From positions 1 through 64,000 of the forward strand of contig NZ_VUKA01000015.1 in the NCBI RefSeq assembly GCF_008386565.1: a stretch of DNA of 64,000 nucleotides, given 5' to 3'. The notes under the pieces are model-generated. The model was not told the origin of the DNA. It was given only the letters and a program-made list of their open reading frames with translations, and did no database searches. The position numbers and the translations under genes are program-made. This DNA is from Teichococcus oryzae (lineage in GTDB: Bacteria > Pseudomonadota > Alphaproteobacteria > Acetobacterales > Acetobacteraceae). Positions within the stretch are counted from its first letter, which is position 1; each line of letters begins with the position of its first letter. Shown here in pieces: positions 19,871 through 28,998 of this stretch.

Positions 19871-22087
19871 TTAGCGGGCCGCCCGCCGGCGTCCGCCGCG
19901 CTTCTTCTCGGGATCATAGCCCCCGCCGCCGGGGCCGAGCGGCTTGGGCTTCCAATCCGCCTTGCCGCCCCGCTTCGGCGCGGCGGGGTTCATGGAACGG
20001 CCGGCCAGGTTTGGCTCCAGCGCGGAATCGAGGCCGAGTTCCAGTTTTTCCAGCCGCTTGATCTCGTCGCGCAGCCGGGCGGCGGTTTCGAATTCCAGGT
20101 CGGCCGCGGCGGCGCGCATCTTCTTCTCCAACTCGGCGATCGAGGCGCGCAGATCCTTGCCGACGAACTCCATCGGCCCGCCTTCCTCGGCGCCGGTCGG
20201 CGCCACGGTGACGTAGTCCTGCTCATAGACCGATTGCAGCACGTCGCTGATCTGGCGGGTGATGGTTTGCGGCGTGATGCCATGCGCCGCGTTCCATTCC
20301 TGCTGCTTGGCGCGGCGGCGCTCGGTTTCCTCCAGCGCGTTGCGCAGGCTGTTGGTCATGCGGTCGGCGTAGAGCACCACCCGGCCCTCCGCGTTGCGGG
20401 CGGCGCGGCCGATGGTCTGGATCAGCGAGGTGGTGGAGCGCAGGAAGCCTTCCTTGTCGGCATCCAGAATGGCGACGAGGCGGCATTCCGGGATGTCCAG
20501 GCCCTCGCGCAGCAGGTTGATGCCCACCAGGACGTCGAACACGCCCTTGCGCAGGTCGCGGATGATCTCGATCCGCTCCAGCGTGTCCACGTCCGAATGC
20601 AGGTAGCGGACCTTGATGCCCGCTTCCGTCATGTATTCCGTCAGGTCCTCGGCCATGCGCTTGGTCAGCGTCGTCACCAGCACCCGGCCGCCCTTGGCCA
20701 TGGTGTCGCGGCATTCGGCCAGCAGGTCATCCACCTGGCCCTCGACGGGACGGATCTCGCAGACAGGGTCGATCAGCCCGGTGGGGCGGATCACCTGCTC
20801 GGCGAAGGTGCCGCCGGTGCGCTCCATCTCCCACGGGCCGGGGGTGGCGCTGACAAAGAGGGTGTCGGGGCGGAAGCTTTCCCATTCCTCGAATTTCAGC
20901 GGCCGGTTGTCCATGCAGGAAGGCAGGCGGAAGCCGAACTCGTTCAGGATGGATTTCCGGGCGAAGTCGCCCCGGTACATGCCGCCGATCTGCGGCACGG
21001 TGACATGGCTCTCGTCGACGATCAGCAGGGCGTTGTCCGGCAGGTACTCGAACAAGGTCGGCGGCGGCTGGCCCGGGCCGCGGCCCGACAGGTAGCGGGA
21101 ATAATTCTCGATGCCTTTGCAGGAACCGGTGGTTTCCATCATCTCCAGGTCGAAGGTGGTTCGCTGCTCCAAACGCTGCGCTTCCAGAAGCTTGCCCTCG
21201 GCGTTCAGCTCCTCCAGCCGCTGCTTCAGCTCGATGCGGATGTCGCGGATCGCCTGCAGCAGGGTGGGGCGTGGCGTGACGTAGTGGCTGTTGGCGTAAA
21301 CGGCGATGCTTTCCATCTCGCCGGCGACCTCGCCGGTGAGCGGGTCGAACTCGCGCAGCGAATCGACCTCGTCGCCGAACAGCGAGACGCGCCAGGCGCG
21401 GTCCTCCAGGTGGGAGGGCCAGATGTCCACCGTTTCGCCGCGCACCCGGAAGGTGCCGCGCTGGAAGGCGGCGTCGTTGCGGCGGTATTGCTGCTCCACC
21501 AGAGCCTTCAGCAGCTGCTCCCGCGCGATGCGGCCGCCCACCTGCAGCTTCACCACCATGTTGGAATACAGCTCAACCGAGCCGATGCCGTAGATGCAGG
21601 ACACCGAGGCCACGATCACCACGTCGCTGCGCTCCAGCAGCGCCTGCGTCGCCGAGTGGCGCATGCGGTCGATCTGCTCGTTGATCTGCGCGTCCTTCTC
21701 GATATAGGTGTCGGAGCGCGGCACATAGGCTTCAGGCTGGTAGTAGTCGTAGTAGCTGACGAAATACTCCACCGCGTTCTCGGGGAAGAACGACTTCATC
21801 TCCCCGTAAAGCTGCGCCGCCAGCGTCTTGTTGGGCGCCAGGATCAGGGTCGGGCGCTGCACCTGCTCGATGACCTTGGCCATGGTGAAGGTCTTGCCCG
21901 AGCCGGTGACCCCCAGCAGCACCTGGTCGCGTTCCCGCTGCCTGAGCCCTTCCACCAGTTGCCCGATGGCGGCGGGCTGGTCGCCCGCCGGCTCATAGGG
22001 CGAAACCACCTGCAAGGGGCGTGTGGAGGGTGGGGCCGGGCGCTTCGGCGGCACGAAGGGGGTGGCGGCAGGGATGATCAGGTTCAT
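19871..22087 (-). CDS. uvrB: excinuclease ABC subunit B
   Basis: About 738 residues. Start ATG 22087 gives M-N-L-I-I-P; the in-frame upstream extension covers the regulatory region. The Walker A motif G-V-T-G-S-G-K-T is near residue 70 and the damage-probing beta-hairpin [10 protein letters not shown] follows. Walker B is D-E-S-H, with helicase motifs such as S-A-T-P-G-P-W-E and [11 protein letters not shown]-terminal UVR domain ([12 protein letters not shown]) binds UvrA/UvrC. UvrB verifies lesions in nucleotide excision repair. A LexA box 80 bases upstream indicates SOS control. The protein ends in a basic, glycine-rich tail. Confidence 0.98.
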   Translation of the reverse strand: MNLIIPAATPFVPPKRPAPPSTRPLQVVSPYEPAGDQPAAIGQLVEGLRQRERDQVLLGVTGSGKTFTMAKVIEQVQRPTLILAPNKTLAAQLYGEMKSFFPENAVEYFVSYYDYYQPEAYVPRSDTYIEKDAQINEQIDRMRHSATQALLERSDVVIVASVSCIYGIGSVELYSNMVVKLQVGGRIAREQLLKALVEQQYRRNDAAFQRGTFRVRGETVDIWPSHLEDRAWRVSLFGDEVDSLREFDPLTGEVAGEMESIAVYANSHYVTPRPTLLQAIRDIRIELKQRLEELNAEGKLLEAQRLEQRTTFDLEMMETTGSCKGIENYSRYLSGRGPGQPPPTLFEYLPDNALLIVDESHVTVPQIGGMYRGDFARKSILNEFGFRLPSCMDNRPLKFEEWESFRPDTLFVSATPGPWEMERTGGTFAEQVIRPTGLIDPVCEIRPVEGQVDDLLAECRDTMAKGGRVLVTTLTKRMAEDLTEYMTEAGIKVRYLHSDVDTLERIEIIRDLRKGVFDVLVGINLLREGLDIPECRLVAILDADKEGFLRSTTSLIQTIGRAARNAEGRVVLYADRMTNSLRNALEETERRRAKQQEWNAAHGITPQTITRQISDVLQSVYEQDYVTVAPTGAEEGGPMEFVGKDLRASIAELEKKMRAAAADLEFETAARLRDEIKRLEKLELGLDSALEPNLAGRSMNPAAPKRGGKADWKPKPLGPGGGGYDPEKKRGGRRRAAR

Positions 22088-22168
22088 GCGGCAGGCCCCG
22101 GAACGCGAAACGGAGGATGAGGTTGGGCAGCAATGTGGGCAAGCCAGGGGCGAATCGCCAGTCGCCAG

Positions 22169-22183
22169 GAACGAATTGTGAAC
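22169..22183 (-). promoter_or_regulatory. LexA (SOS) box of uvrB
   Basis: On the minus strand the sequence reads GTTC-ACAATTC-GTTC, an exact match to the alphaproteobacterial LexA operator GTTC-N7-GTTC. It lies 82-96 bases before the uvrB start, where it would cover the promoter. Confidence 0.85.
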
Positions 22184-22202
22184 CATTGTCGCCGAATCGG
22201 GC

Positions 22203-22227
22203 ATTGCTGAAGGAAACGTTCAGCAAT
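22203..22227. repeat. 9-base perfect inverted repeat upstream of uvrB
   Basis: ATTGCTGAA and TTCAGCAAT are exact inverted repeats with a 7-base loop, just upstream of the SOS box and before the divergent small gene. It could be an operator for the divergent gene or a transcript barrier. The sequence is less GC-rich than its surroundings. Confidence 0.5.
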
Positions 22228-22286
22228 CCGTGAGCGACTCATCTTCTTTAAGAGTTATTCACCTTTATTGGCCAGATTGCACCGCC

Positions 22287-22667
22287 ATGATGACCCTTCC
22301 GACCGAGTCCGGTGATCAGCACGGAACGTGCGACGAACCCGCCGTCACCACCCGCTTCACCGAGCGGGAACTGTCCGCCATCACGCAGGAATGCCGTGCC
22401 CTGCCCGGGAAATGGACCGCCTTTCCGCATGTCGATTCGGAAGGGGAAGTGACGCTGCTGCTGTCGCCCGATTGCTGGGAGGAGCGGGACATCGCCCTGC
22501 TGCTGCAACGCGACGCCGGCGGCATCACCGTGCTGATGAGCGTGGAGGACGACGTGACCCTTCGCGGCACCGCGACCAGCGTGCCGGCGGCCATGGCCAT
22601 GGTCTGGGACTGCGCCTGCCGCCATACCCCGGAACTGGCCGACATGTGCTGGCCCGCCCGCGCCTGA
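22287..22667 (+). CDS. small hypothetical protein
   Basis: About 126 residues from ATG 22287 (an in-frame GTG at 22230 would add 19). It is acidic, with no signal peptide or helix of membrane length. Segments include R-E-L-S-A-I-T-Q-E-C and L-L-L-S-P-D-C-W-E-E-R-D, with six cysteines and several tryptophans. No family is recognised. It is convergent with the glutamate-cysteine ligase gene, ten bases away, and divergent from uvrB. Confidence 0.6.
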   Translation: MMTLPTESGDQHGTCDEPAVTTRFTERELSAITQECRALPGKWTAFPHVDSEGEVTLLLSPDCWEERDIALLLQRDAGGITVLMSVEDDVTLRGTATSVPAAMAMVWDCACRHTPELADMCWPARA

Positions 22668-22677
22668 ACGGGGCCGC

Positions 22678-24021
22678 TCAGATCGCGGCGGCGTCCAGCA
22701 CCCGCGACACCGCGCCATTCCATTCGGTGGCGCAGAGCCGCAGCCACCGGTCGGCCTGGGTTTCACCGCTTTCGATCACGGCTTCCAGCGGGGCGAGGTA
22801 GCGCTCCTCCCCCAGCCCCCGTGCCCGCAGGCCCTGGCGGGCGATGGCCACCGCGTCGCGGCCCCAGTCGCGCAGGGCGCGACCGCGGAACGGGGTTTCC
22901 AGCGCCCGTTCCGGCACCGCAATGCGAAGCGCCTGCAATTCGGCCACAGGCCACTCCCGCACCAGGGCGGCGGCCGCCTTCTGCGCCGCATCGTCATACA
23001 GCAGCCCAACCCAGAAGGCGGGCATGGCCTGCATCATCTCCGGGCTGCCGGCATCCGCGCCGCGCATCTCCAGGAACCGCTTGAGGCGCACATCGGTGAA
23101 CACGGTGGTGACGTGGTCGGCCCAGTCGCCCATCGTGGCCTCGATGCCCGGATGCTCCGGCAGGCCGCGCGCCATGAAGTCGCGGAAGGAGGCGCCGGCG
23201 CAATCGATCCAGCGGCCCTCGCGCATGATGAAATACATCGGCACGTCGAGCACCCAGTCGGCGAACCGCTCGAAGCCGAAGCCCTGCTCGAAGGCCACGG
23301 CCGGGATGCCGGTGCGGTCGGGGTCGGTCTCGGTCCAGACGCGTCCGCGCAGGCTGCGCAGCCCGTTCGGGCGCCCTTCGGTGAAGGGGGAATTGGCGAA
23401 CAGCGCCGTGGAAAGCGGCTGCAGCGCCAGGCTGATCCGCAGCTTCTCCACCATGTCGGGCTCGGCGCCGAAATCGAGGTTCACCTGCACCGTGCAGGTG
23501 CGCAGCATCATGTCGAGCCCCATGGACCCGACCCGCGGCATGTATTGCCGCATGATGGCGTAGCGCCCCTTCGGCATCCACGGCATCTCCTCCCGCTTCG
23601 CCAGCGGGTGGAAGCCCAGCGGCGCGAAGCCGAGGCCGAGGGCCGCGCCCACCTGCCGGACCTCGTCCAGGTGGCCGCGCAGCTCCGCCTCGGCGGCATG
23701 GAGGTCGGGAAGCGGCGCGCCGGACAGCTCGAACTGCCCGCCCGGCTCCAGGCTGACCGAGGCGCCGCCGCGCTTCAGCCCAATCGGATTGCCATTGTCG
23801 AGGATCGGCTCCCAGCCGAAGCGTCCCAGCCCTTCCAGCATCGCGCGGATGCCGCCCGGCTCATAGGGCGGCGGGGACAGGTCGTCGCGGCGGAAGCCGA
23901 ACTTCTCGTGCTCCGTGCCGATTCGCCAATGTTCGCGCGGCTTGGAGCCGGCGGCGAACCATTCGGCGAGCTGACGCGGGTGCTGGATCGGTGTGAGGTC
24001 GGCCTCACCGGGATTGGACAT
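22678..24021 (-). CDS. gshA: glutamate-cysteine ligase (plant/alphaproteobacterial type)
   Basis: 447 residues, the usual size for this class. The N-terminal R-I-G-T-E-H-E-K-F-G-F motif holds metal/glutamate ligands. Then come S-L-E-P-G-G-Q-F-E-L-S-G, the M-P-K-G-R-Y segment, and T-C-T-V-Q-V-N-L-D-F. It joins glutamate and cysteine with ATP, the first step of glutathione synthesis in the cytoplasm. Start ATG 24021 avoids a long low-complexity extension. The upstream rsmE gene stops 40 bases away on the same strand. Confidence 0.93.
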   Translation of the reverse strand: MSNPGEADLTPIQHPRQLAEWFAAGSKPREHWRIGTEHEKFGFRRDDLSPPPYEPGGIRAMLEGLGRFGWEPILDNGNPIGLKRGGASVSLEPGGQFELSGAPLPDLHAAEAELRGHLDEVRQVGAALGLGFAPLGFHPLAKREEMPWMPKGRYAIMRQYMPRVGSMGLDMMLRTCTVQVNLDFGAEPDMVEKLRISLALQPLSTALFANSPFTEGRPNGLRSLRGRVWTETDPDRTGIPAVAFEQGFGFERFADWVLDVPMYFIMREGRWIDCAGASFRDFMARGLPEHPGIEATMGDWADHVTTVFTDVRLKRFLEMRGADAGSPEMMQAMPAFWVGLLYDDAAQKAAAALVREWPVAELQALRIAVPERALETPFRGRALRDWGRDAVAIARQGLRARGLGEERYLAPLEAVIESGETQADRWLRLCATEWNGAVSRVLDAAAI

Positions 24022-24061
24022 CAATGACCTCACAGGACGCCAGGGCAGGTGGCGTGGAGCC

Positions 24062-24790
24062 TCAGATGGGAACGGCCCAGTCTCCCGCCAGTGCCTGAAG
24101 CACGGCAAGCCCCGCGACCGCCGCCGTCTCCGCCCGCAGAATCCGTGGGCCGAGCGCGGCCGGTGAAACAAAGGGACGACGCCGCACCGCGTCAAGCTCC
24201 TGCCCGGTGAAACCCCCCTCCGGCCCGACCAGAAGCCCGAGCGGAGGCGCCTTTCCGGCCAAAACCACGCCAAGGGGGCGTGCATTGCCACGCGCATCGC
24301 CAACCAGCAGGGGCGCGCCATCCCAGGCATCCAGGGCGGCGTGCAGGTCCAGCGGCTCGGCGATGTCGGGCAGGTCCAGCCGCTCGCATTGCTCCGCGGC
24401 CTCGCGGGCGATGGCGCGCAAGCGGTCGGTGTTGACGCGGCCCACCACGGTGCGGGCGGTGATCACCGGCTGGATGCGGCGGACGCCGAGTTCGGTGGCC
24501 TTTTCCACCGTCCAGTCCAGCGCATCGCGCTTCACGGGGGCCAGCAGCAGGCGGATGTCAGGGCCGCTGCTCTGTTCGCGCAGCCGCGTCTCGGGGATGA
24601 AGCTGGCACGGTCCTTGCGGATGGCGGCGATGCGGGCGCGCCACTCGCCATCCCGGCCGTTGAACAGGACCACCGGATCGCCTTCCCGTTTCCGCATCAC
24701 CTGCCCGAGATAATGGCCCTGGCCGGGCAGGGCGGGCACTTCCAGTCCTTCGGACAGCTCGGCCTCGGCAAACAGACGCGGGATGGACAT
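24062..24790 (-). CDS. rsmE: 16S rRNA m3U1498 methyltransferase
   Basis: About 242 residues. An N-terminal PUA-like part (residues 15-70) is followed by a SPOUT trefoil-knot domain with L-L-V-G-P-E-G-G-F-T and the late L-G-P-R-I-L-R-A-E-T-A motif. RsmE methylates N3 of U1498 in 16S rRNA. Start ATG 24790 overlaps, in the opposite direction, the longest possible ubiA reading; the two genes are divergent with essentially no spacer. Confidence 0.95.
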   Translation of the reverse strand: MSIPRLFAEAELSEGLEVPALPGQGHYLGQVMRKREGDPVVLFNGRDGEWRARIAAIRKDRASFIPETRLREQSSGPDIRLLLAPVKRDALDWTVEKATELGVRRIQPVITARTVVGRVNTDRLRAIAREAAEQCERLDLPDIAEPLDLHAALDAWDGAPLLVGDARGNARPLGVVLAGKAPPLGLLVGPEGGFTGQELDAVRRRPFVSPAALGPRILRAETAAVAGLAVLQALAGDWAVPI

Positions 24791-24818
24791 GCGGGGCTCC
24801 GGCGGGGCAAATGGCGCG

Positions 24819-25718
24819 GTGAACTCGTACACCGATATCCGCGCCAGGGGCTGGGTCGCGCAACTCCCCGATCGCTGGCAACCCTATGCGCTGCTGATGC
24901 GGCTGGACCGGCCGATCGGCTCCTGGCTGCTGTTCCTGCCGGGGCTGTGGGCCTTCGCGCTCGCGGCGCCGGGCTGGGCGGAAGGGGTGTGGCTGGCGGC
25001 GCTGTTCGGCCTCGGCTCCGTGGTGATGCGGGGCGCGGGCTGCGTGGTGAACGATCTGTGGGACCGCGACCTGGACCGCAAGGTGAGCCGCACCGCCGAG
25101 CGGCCGCTGGCATCCGGCGCGGTGCGGCCGAAGCAGGCGCTGGCCTTTCTGGGCCTGCTGCTGCTGGTGGGGCTGGCCATCCTGTTGCAGTTGAACCCGC
25201 TTTGCTGGCTGCTGGGCGTGGTGTCGCTGGTTCCCGTGGCGCTCTATCCCCTGGCCAAGCGGGTGACGGACTATCCGCAGGCGGTGCTGGGGCTGACCTT
25301 CTCCTGGGCGGCGCCGATGGGCTACGCGGCGGCCACCGGGCGGCTGGATGGCGCGGCGCTGGCGCTCTACGCCGCCGCCTTTCTGTGGATCCTGGGCTAC
25401 GACACCATCTACGCCCACCAGGACCGGGAAGACGACGCGCTGGTCGGCGTCCGCTCCACCGCCCGCCGCTTCGGCGAGAACACCGCGCCCTTCCTGCTGG
25501 CCTGCTATGCCGGAACCGTGGCGCTGCTGCTGCTGGCCGGCTTCCTGGGCGGGGCGGGGGCGCTGTTCTACCCGGCGCTGCTGCTGCCGGCGCTGGTGCT
25601 GGGCTGGCAGATCCGCCGCCTCGACATCCACGACCGGGCGCTGTGCCTGAAGCTGTTCCAGCGCAACCGGGAGGTCGGGCTGCTGGTGGCGCTGGCCTTC
25701 TTGATCGGCCGGCTGTGA
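24819..25718 (+). CDS. ubiA: 4-hydroxybenzoate polyprenyltransferase
   Basis: About 299 residues from GTG 24819 (M-N-S-Y-T-D-I-R-A-R-G-W). ATG 24783 is an in-frame alternative that would lie inside the rsmE start. Eight to nine membrane helices. The two aspartate-rich motifs are N-D-L-W-D-R-D-L-D and D-T-I-Y-A-H-Q-D-R-E-D-D. UbiA attaches the polyprenyl tail to 4-hydroxybenzoate in ubiquinone synthesis at the inner membrane. It overlaps the next gene by four bases (GTGA). Confidence 0.95.
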   Translation: MNSYTDIRARGWVAQLPDRWQPYALLMRLDRPIGSWLLFLPGLWAFALAAPGWAEGVWLAALFGLGSVVMRGAGCVVNDLWDRDLDRKVSRTAERPLASGAVRPKQALAFLGLLLLVGLAILLQLNPLCWLLGVVSLVPVALYPLAKRVTDYPQAVLGLTFSWAAPMGYAAATGRLDGAALALYAAAFLWILGYDTIYAHQDREDDALVGVRSTARRFGENTAPFLLACYAGTVALLLLAGFLGGAGALFYPALLLPALVLGWQIRRLDIHDRALCLKLFQRNREVGLLVALAFLIGRL

Positions 25719-26365
25719 ACCCGCCCGACGCGGCATCCTTTATCATCGCCCACACCGCGCTGGCCCGGCCGCCCCTGGTGCCCGAGATCGAGCTTCACCT
25801 CGCCACGGAGATCACCCCGATCTGGCAGGCCACCGAGGCCTGGCTGGCCGAGACGGGGATCGAGCCGCCCTTCTGGGCCTTCGCCTGGCCCGGCAGCCAG
25901 GCGCTGGCGCGGCTGATCCTGGACGGCGTGGTTCCCGTGGCGGGGCGGCGGGTGCTGGATTTTGCCGCCGGCGGCGGGCTGGCCGCGATCGCGGCGGCGC
26001 GGGCCGGCGCGGCGCTGGTGGAAGCGGCGGAGATCGATCCGCTGGCCCTCGCGGCCACGCGGCTCAACGCCACCCATAACCGTGTCCCCGTGCGGGAAGC
26101 GGAAGGGGACGTGGTGGGCGCGGCGCGGCGCTGGGACACGGTGCTGGCCGGCGATGTCTGCTACGAGGCGCCGATGACCGGGCACATCATGCCCTGGCTG
26201 CGCCGCCTCGCGGCCGATGGGGTGGAGGTCCTGCTGGCCGATCCGGGGCGGGCCTATCTGCCGCGCGAAGGATTGGTGGCGGTGGCCCGCTTCAGCGTGC
26301 CCACCACGCGGGAACTGGAAGACCGCGACAAGCGGGATGTCACGGTCTATCGCGTCGGCGGCTGA
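25715..26365 (+). CDS. class I SAM-dependent methyltransferase (protein-lysine MTase-like)
   Basis: About 216 residues from GTG 25715. The SAM motif V-L-D-F-A-A-G-G-G-L-A-A-I-A is near residue 80, followed by A-A-E-I-D-P. The preceding P-F-W-A-F-A-W-P-G-S segment is typical of the ETFB-lysine methyltransferase / nicotinamide-methyltransferase-like group often called 50S L11 methyltransferase-like. A later L-A-G-D-V-C-Y-E motif fits this group. Likely a protein lysine methyltransferase; the target is not provable. Coupled to ubiA. Confidence 0.8.
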   Translation: MNPPDAASFIIAHTALARPPLVPEIELHLATEITPIWQATEAWLAETGIEPPFWAFAWPGSQALARLILDGVVPVAGRRVLDFAAGGGLAAIAAARAGAALVEAAEIDPLALAATRLNATHNRVPVREAEGDVVGAARRWDTVLAGDVCYEAPMTGHIMPWLRRLAADGVEVLLADPGRAYLPREGLVAVARFSVPTTRELEDRDKRDVTVYRVGG

Positions 26366-26698
26366 CGCCCGGACTGGCCTGTGCGTCAGCGGGGCGCGGC
26401 GGGTGGAGTGGCCCCTGTGGGGAAGGCGACCAGGATCTGTCCGGCAAGCGGCAGGCCCGGGCCAGGAATGCGGCGCAGCGCATCCTGGCGCGCCTGTTCC
26501 GTCACGCCGAGGCGGCCGGCCCGGCTTTCCGTTGTTTCCGGAACCGCGGGGAAAGGATGAAGTGAGGCGATGTGCAAGATTTCCTCCGGCAGGCTCGGAC
26601 GGTGACGCGGCCCGCTTCTGTGCATGGCGGCATTGAAACACGGACCAGCGGCTTTTGTTGCATTGCCGCAGACATGAAACGGTCACGATCCTGACAGG
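26366..26698. other. intergenic, 330 bases, possible small ORF only
   Basis: No recognised gene. A 79-codon minus-strand frame (26386-26625) has plausible third-base composition but no ribosome site and no family. There is no cobalamin-riboswitch signature in either direction, although a cobalamin gene starts just downstream. A somewhat AT-richer stretch at 26620-26700 probably holds the promoter of the phosphatase gene. Confidence 0.4.
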
Positions 26699-26707
26699 AT
26701 GATCCCG

Positions 26708-27241
26708 ATGGGTGTGCTCGCCTCCCACGCTCATGCGCTGGTCCGCCACCTGCCGGTGGATGCGGAGGGCCTTTGCTATGGCCGCCTCGACCTTCCGGCG
26801 GGGGGGAATGAAGGGGCGGAGGCGGTGCTGGCCGCGTTGCGCGGCTTCCCGGCGCGCCACCTGATCAGCAGCCCGGCACGGCGCTGCCGCAGCCTGGCGG
26901 ACACGATCGGGGCGGCATCCGGCCTGCCATGCCGCCTCGATGCCAGGCTGCGGGAACTGGATTTCGGCGCCTGGGAAGGCCTGCCCTGGGATAGCGTGCC
27001 ATGCCCCGCCCTGGATGAATGGGCGGCCGATCCCTGGGGCTTCGCGCCGCCCGGGGGGGAAAGCGGCGCGGCGCTGGTGGCGAGGCTGCGCGCCTTCCAT
27101 GCCGAATTGCCGGACGCCGCCATCATCGTGGCGCATGGAGGCTCGCTGAAGGTGTTGCGCGCGCTGCTGGCGGGCATGGAGCCGGACCTGCTGTCGCCGG
27201 CGCAGCCGCCAGGAAGCGTGCTGTTCAGCCCGATGCGATGA
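26708..27241 (+). CDS. histidine phosphatase, probable alpha-ribazole-phosphate phosphatase
   Basis: About 177 residues from ATG 26708 (AGGA eight bases upstream; ATG 26699 is possible). Phosphoglycerate-mutase fold: the catalytic segment is V-R-H-L-P-V rather than the usual R-H-G, S-S-P-A-R-R-C near residue 55, E-L-D-F-G-A-W-E-G, and the late A-H-G-G acid/base site. In this family R-H-x-P-V variants in cobalamin loci are assigned to removing the 5'-phosphate of alpha-ribazole phosphate or adenosylcobalamin 5'-phosphate (Salmonella CobC). Its 3' end overlaps the convergent cobS gene by 17 bases. Confidence 0.75.
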   Translation: MGVLASHAHALVRHLPVDAEGLCYGRLDLPAGGNEGAEAVLAALRGFPARHLISSPARRCRSLADTIGAASGLPCRLDARLRELDFGAWEGLPWDSVPCPALDEWAADPWGFAPPGGESGAALVARLRAFHAELPDAAIIVAHGGSLKVLRALLAGMEPDLLSPAQPPGSVLFSPMR

Positions 27242-27974
27242 GGGCCGTCAGCACCGCGCATTCGGCCACCATGGCGGTGGCCCCCAGCACATCGCCGGTC
27301 TGCCCGCCAATCTGGCGCCATGCCAGCCAGCTCAACGCCACCGCGGCGCCGGATGCCGCCAGCAGGGCCGGCCAGGCCACCTGGACGGGCAGCAGCAGCA
27401 GCGCCAGGCCGGTGGCCACCGCCAGCGCGGCAATAGCCGGAACAGGGCCGGGCCGGCCCAGCCCGGCCGCCAGCCCGTCGCGCCGCGCAGGCGGCAGGAA
27501 CAGCAAGGGCGGCAGCATGGCCAGGCGGGCCAGCGCCCCGGCGGCCGCCATGGCCGGCAATGGCGCGGCCAGCAACGCCAGCGCCGTGCCGCGCAGCCCG
27601 AGACACAGGATTAGCGCCAGGGTGCCGAAGCTGCCGATGCGGCTGTCCCGCATGATGGCCAGCTTGCGCTCCCGGCCGCCGCCGCCGCCAAAGCCATCGG
27701 CGGTGTCGGCCAGCCCGTCCTCATGCAGCCCGCCACTGGCCAGCAGCAGCACGGCGATCGCCCAGGGCGCGGCCAGGGAAGGCGGCAGGCCGGCCGCCAC
27801 CAGCCCGGCCTGCACCGCCCCGGCCAGGGCGCCGAGCGCCGCGCCGGCCAGTGGCCAGGCCCAGGCGGCGCGGGCATAGCCATTGGCCGCCTCTGGCACG
27901 GGTAGCCAGCCGACGGGCAGCCGGGTCAACAGGCCGAAAGCGGCGCCGATCTCCGCCAGGCGGGCCCGGATCAT
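27225..27974 (-). CDS. cobS: adenosylcobinamide-GDP ribazoletransferase (cobalamin synthase; CobV in Pseudomonas naming)
   Basis: About 249 residues, strongly hydrophobic with six or so helices. The metal/active-site signature [16 protein letters not shown] lies near residue 85, and [10 protein letters not shown] follows. It condenses AdoCbi-GDP with alpha-ribazole (or its phosphate) in the inner membrane, the last assembly step. ATG 27974 is ten bases after the cobT stop, so it follows cobB-cobT in one transcript. Confidence 0.94.
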   Translation of the reverse strand: MIRARLAEIGAAFGLLTRLPVGWLPVPEAANGYARAAWAWPLAGAALGALAGAVQAGLVAAGLPPSLAAPWAIAVLLLASGGLHEDGLADTADGFGGGGGRERKLAIMRDSRIGSFGTLALILCLGLRGTALALLAAPLPAMAAAGALARLAMLPPLLFLPPARRDGLAAGLGRPGPVPAIAALAVATGLALLLLPVQVAWPALLAASGAAVALSWLAWRQIGGQTGDVLGATAMVAECAVLTALIASG

Positions 27975-27984
27975 GGGGCGTGGA

Positions 27985-28998
27985 TCATGCGGCGCGGCCC
28001 GCCACCCCGGCTTCCGCGAAGCTCGCCATGCCGGTGTGGCAGGCCAGCGCCGCCCGCAGCAGCGGCACGGCCAGCGCCGCGCCCGAGCCTTCGCCCAGCC
28101 GCAGGCCAAGATCGAGCAGCGGCGTCATCTCCAGCGCCGCCAGCAGCCGGCGATGGCCGGACTCGGCGGAAAGATGGGCGGCCGCCGCATGGTCCAGCCC
28201 ATCCGGCGCCAGCAGGGCCAGCGGGGCCGCCGCGGCCGTGACGGCGAAGCCGTCCAGCAGAACCGGGATGCCCCGCCGCCGCGCCGCCAGGGTGGCGCCC
28301 AGGATCGCCGCCAGCTCATGCCCGCCCAGGCGGCGGGCCACTTCCAGCGGGTCGTCCAGGGCGGCGGCATGGCGGGCCAGCGCGGCCCGAACCACCTCCT
28401 CCTTGTGCGCGACCCCCGCCGCGTCGAGGCCGGTTCCGCGCCCGGCCCAGCCGGTGCCGCCGAACAGCGCCGCCGCCAGCGCGGCGGCGGCGGTGGTGTT
28501 GGCGATCCCCATCTCGCCCAGGCACAGCAGGTCGCATTCCGCCGGAACCGCTGCGGCGCCCTGTTGCGCGGCGTCCAGGAATTCGGCCTCGGTCATGGCG
28601 GGGGCGGCGGTGAAGTCGGCAGTGGGGCGGTCCAGCCGCAGCGGCACCACCCGCAGGGCGCCGCCGGCCTGCGCGGCAAGCGCGTTGATGGCGGCGCCGC
28701 CGGCGGCGAAATTATGCACCATCTGCGCCGTCACCGCCGCCGGATAAGGCGATACGCCTTGCGCCGCGACGCCGTGATTGCCGGCGAAGACCAGCACCTG
28801 GACGCGCTGCAGCCGCGGCACCGGGCGGCGCTGCCAGCGTGCCAGCCAGGCCACCAGCGATTCCAGCCGGCCCAGGCTGCCGGGGGGCTTGGTCAGCACC
28901 GCCTGCCGGGCAATGACGGCCCCGGCGGCGGCATCATCGCCGGCGGAGGGCGCCAGGGCGGCGGCGCGCAGGGCGGCCAGAGTGGGAAAGTCAGGCAT
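27985..28998 (-). CDS. cobT: nicotinate-nucleotide:dimethylbenzimidazole phosphoribosyltransferase (CobU in Pseudomonas naming)
   Basis: About 337 residues. Typical blocks: [11 protein letters not shown] near residue 36, F-A-G-N-H-G-V near 71, [10 protein letters not shown] near 160, and near the C-terminus [10 protein letters not shown]. It makes alpha-ribazole 5'-phosphate from nicotinate mononucleotide and the lower-ligand base. The catalytic glutamate expected near the C-terminus is the one in L-G-E-G-S. The ATG shares one base with the cobB stop (TGATG). This is not the unrelated cobaltochelatase subunit of the same name. Confidence 0.95.
   Translation of the reverse strand: MPDFPTLAALRAAALAPSAGDDAAAGAVIARQAVLTKPPGSLGRLESLVAWLARWQRRPVPRLQRVQVLVFAGNHGVAAQGVSPYPAAVTAQMVHNFAAGGAAINALAAQAGGALRVVPLRLDRPTADFTAAPAMTEAEFLDAAQQGAAAVPAECDLLCLGEMGIANTTAAAALAAALFGGTGWAGRGTGLDAAGVAHKEEVVRAALARHAAALDDPLEVARRLGGHELAAILGATLAARRRGIPVLLDGFAVTAAAAPLALLAPDGLDHAAAAHLSAESGHRRLLAALEMTPLLDLGLRLGEGSGAALAVPLLRAALACHTGMASFAEAGVAGRAA

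Noticed and set aside
24341..25714. Long upstream extension of the methyltransferase frame
   Set aside because: It is a shadow of rsmE and ubiA. GTG 25715 overlapping the ubiA stop is the likely start.
26386..26625. 79-codon minus-strand frame
   Set aside because: No ribosome site or recognisable domain. Third-base composition alone is not enough in such GC-rich DNA.
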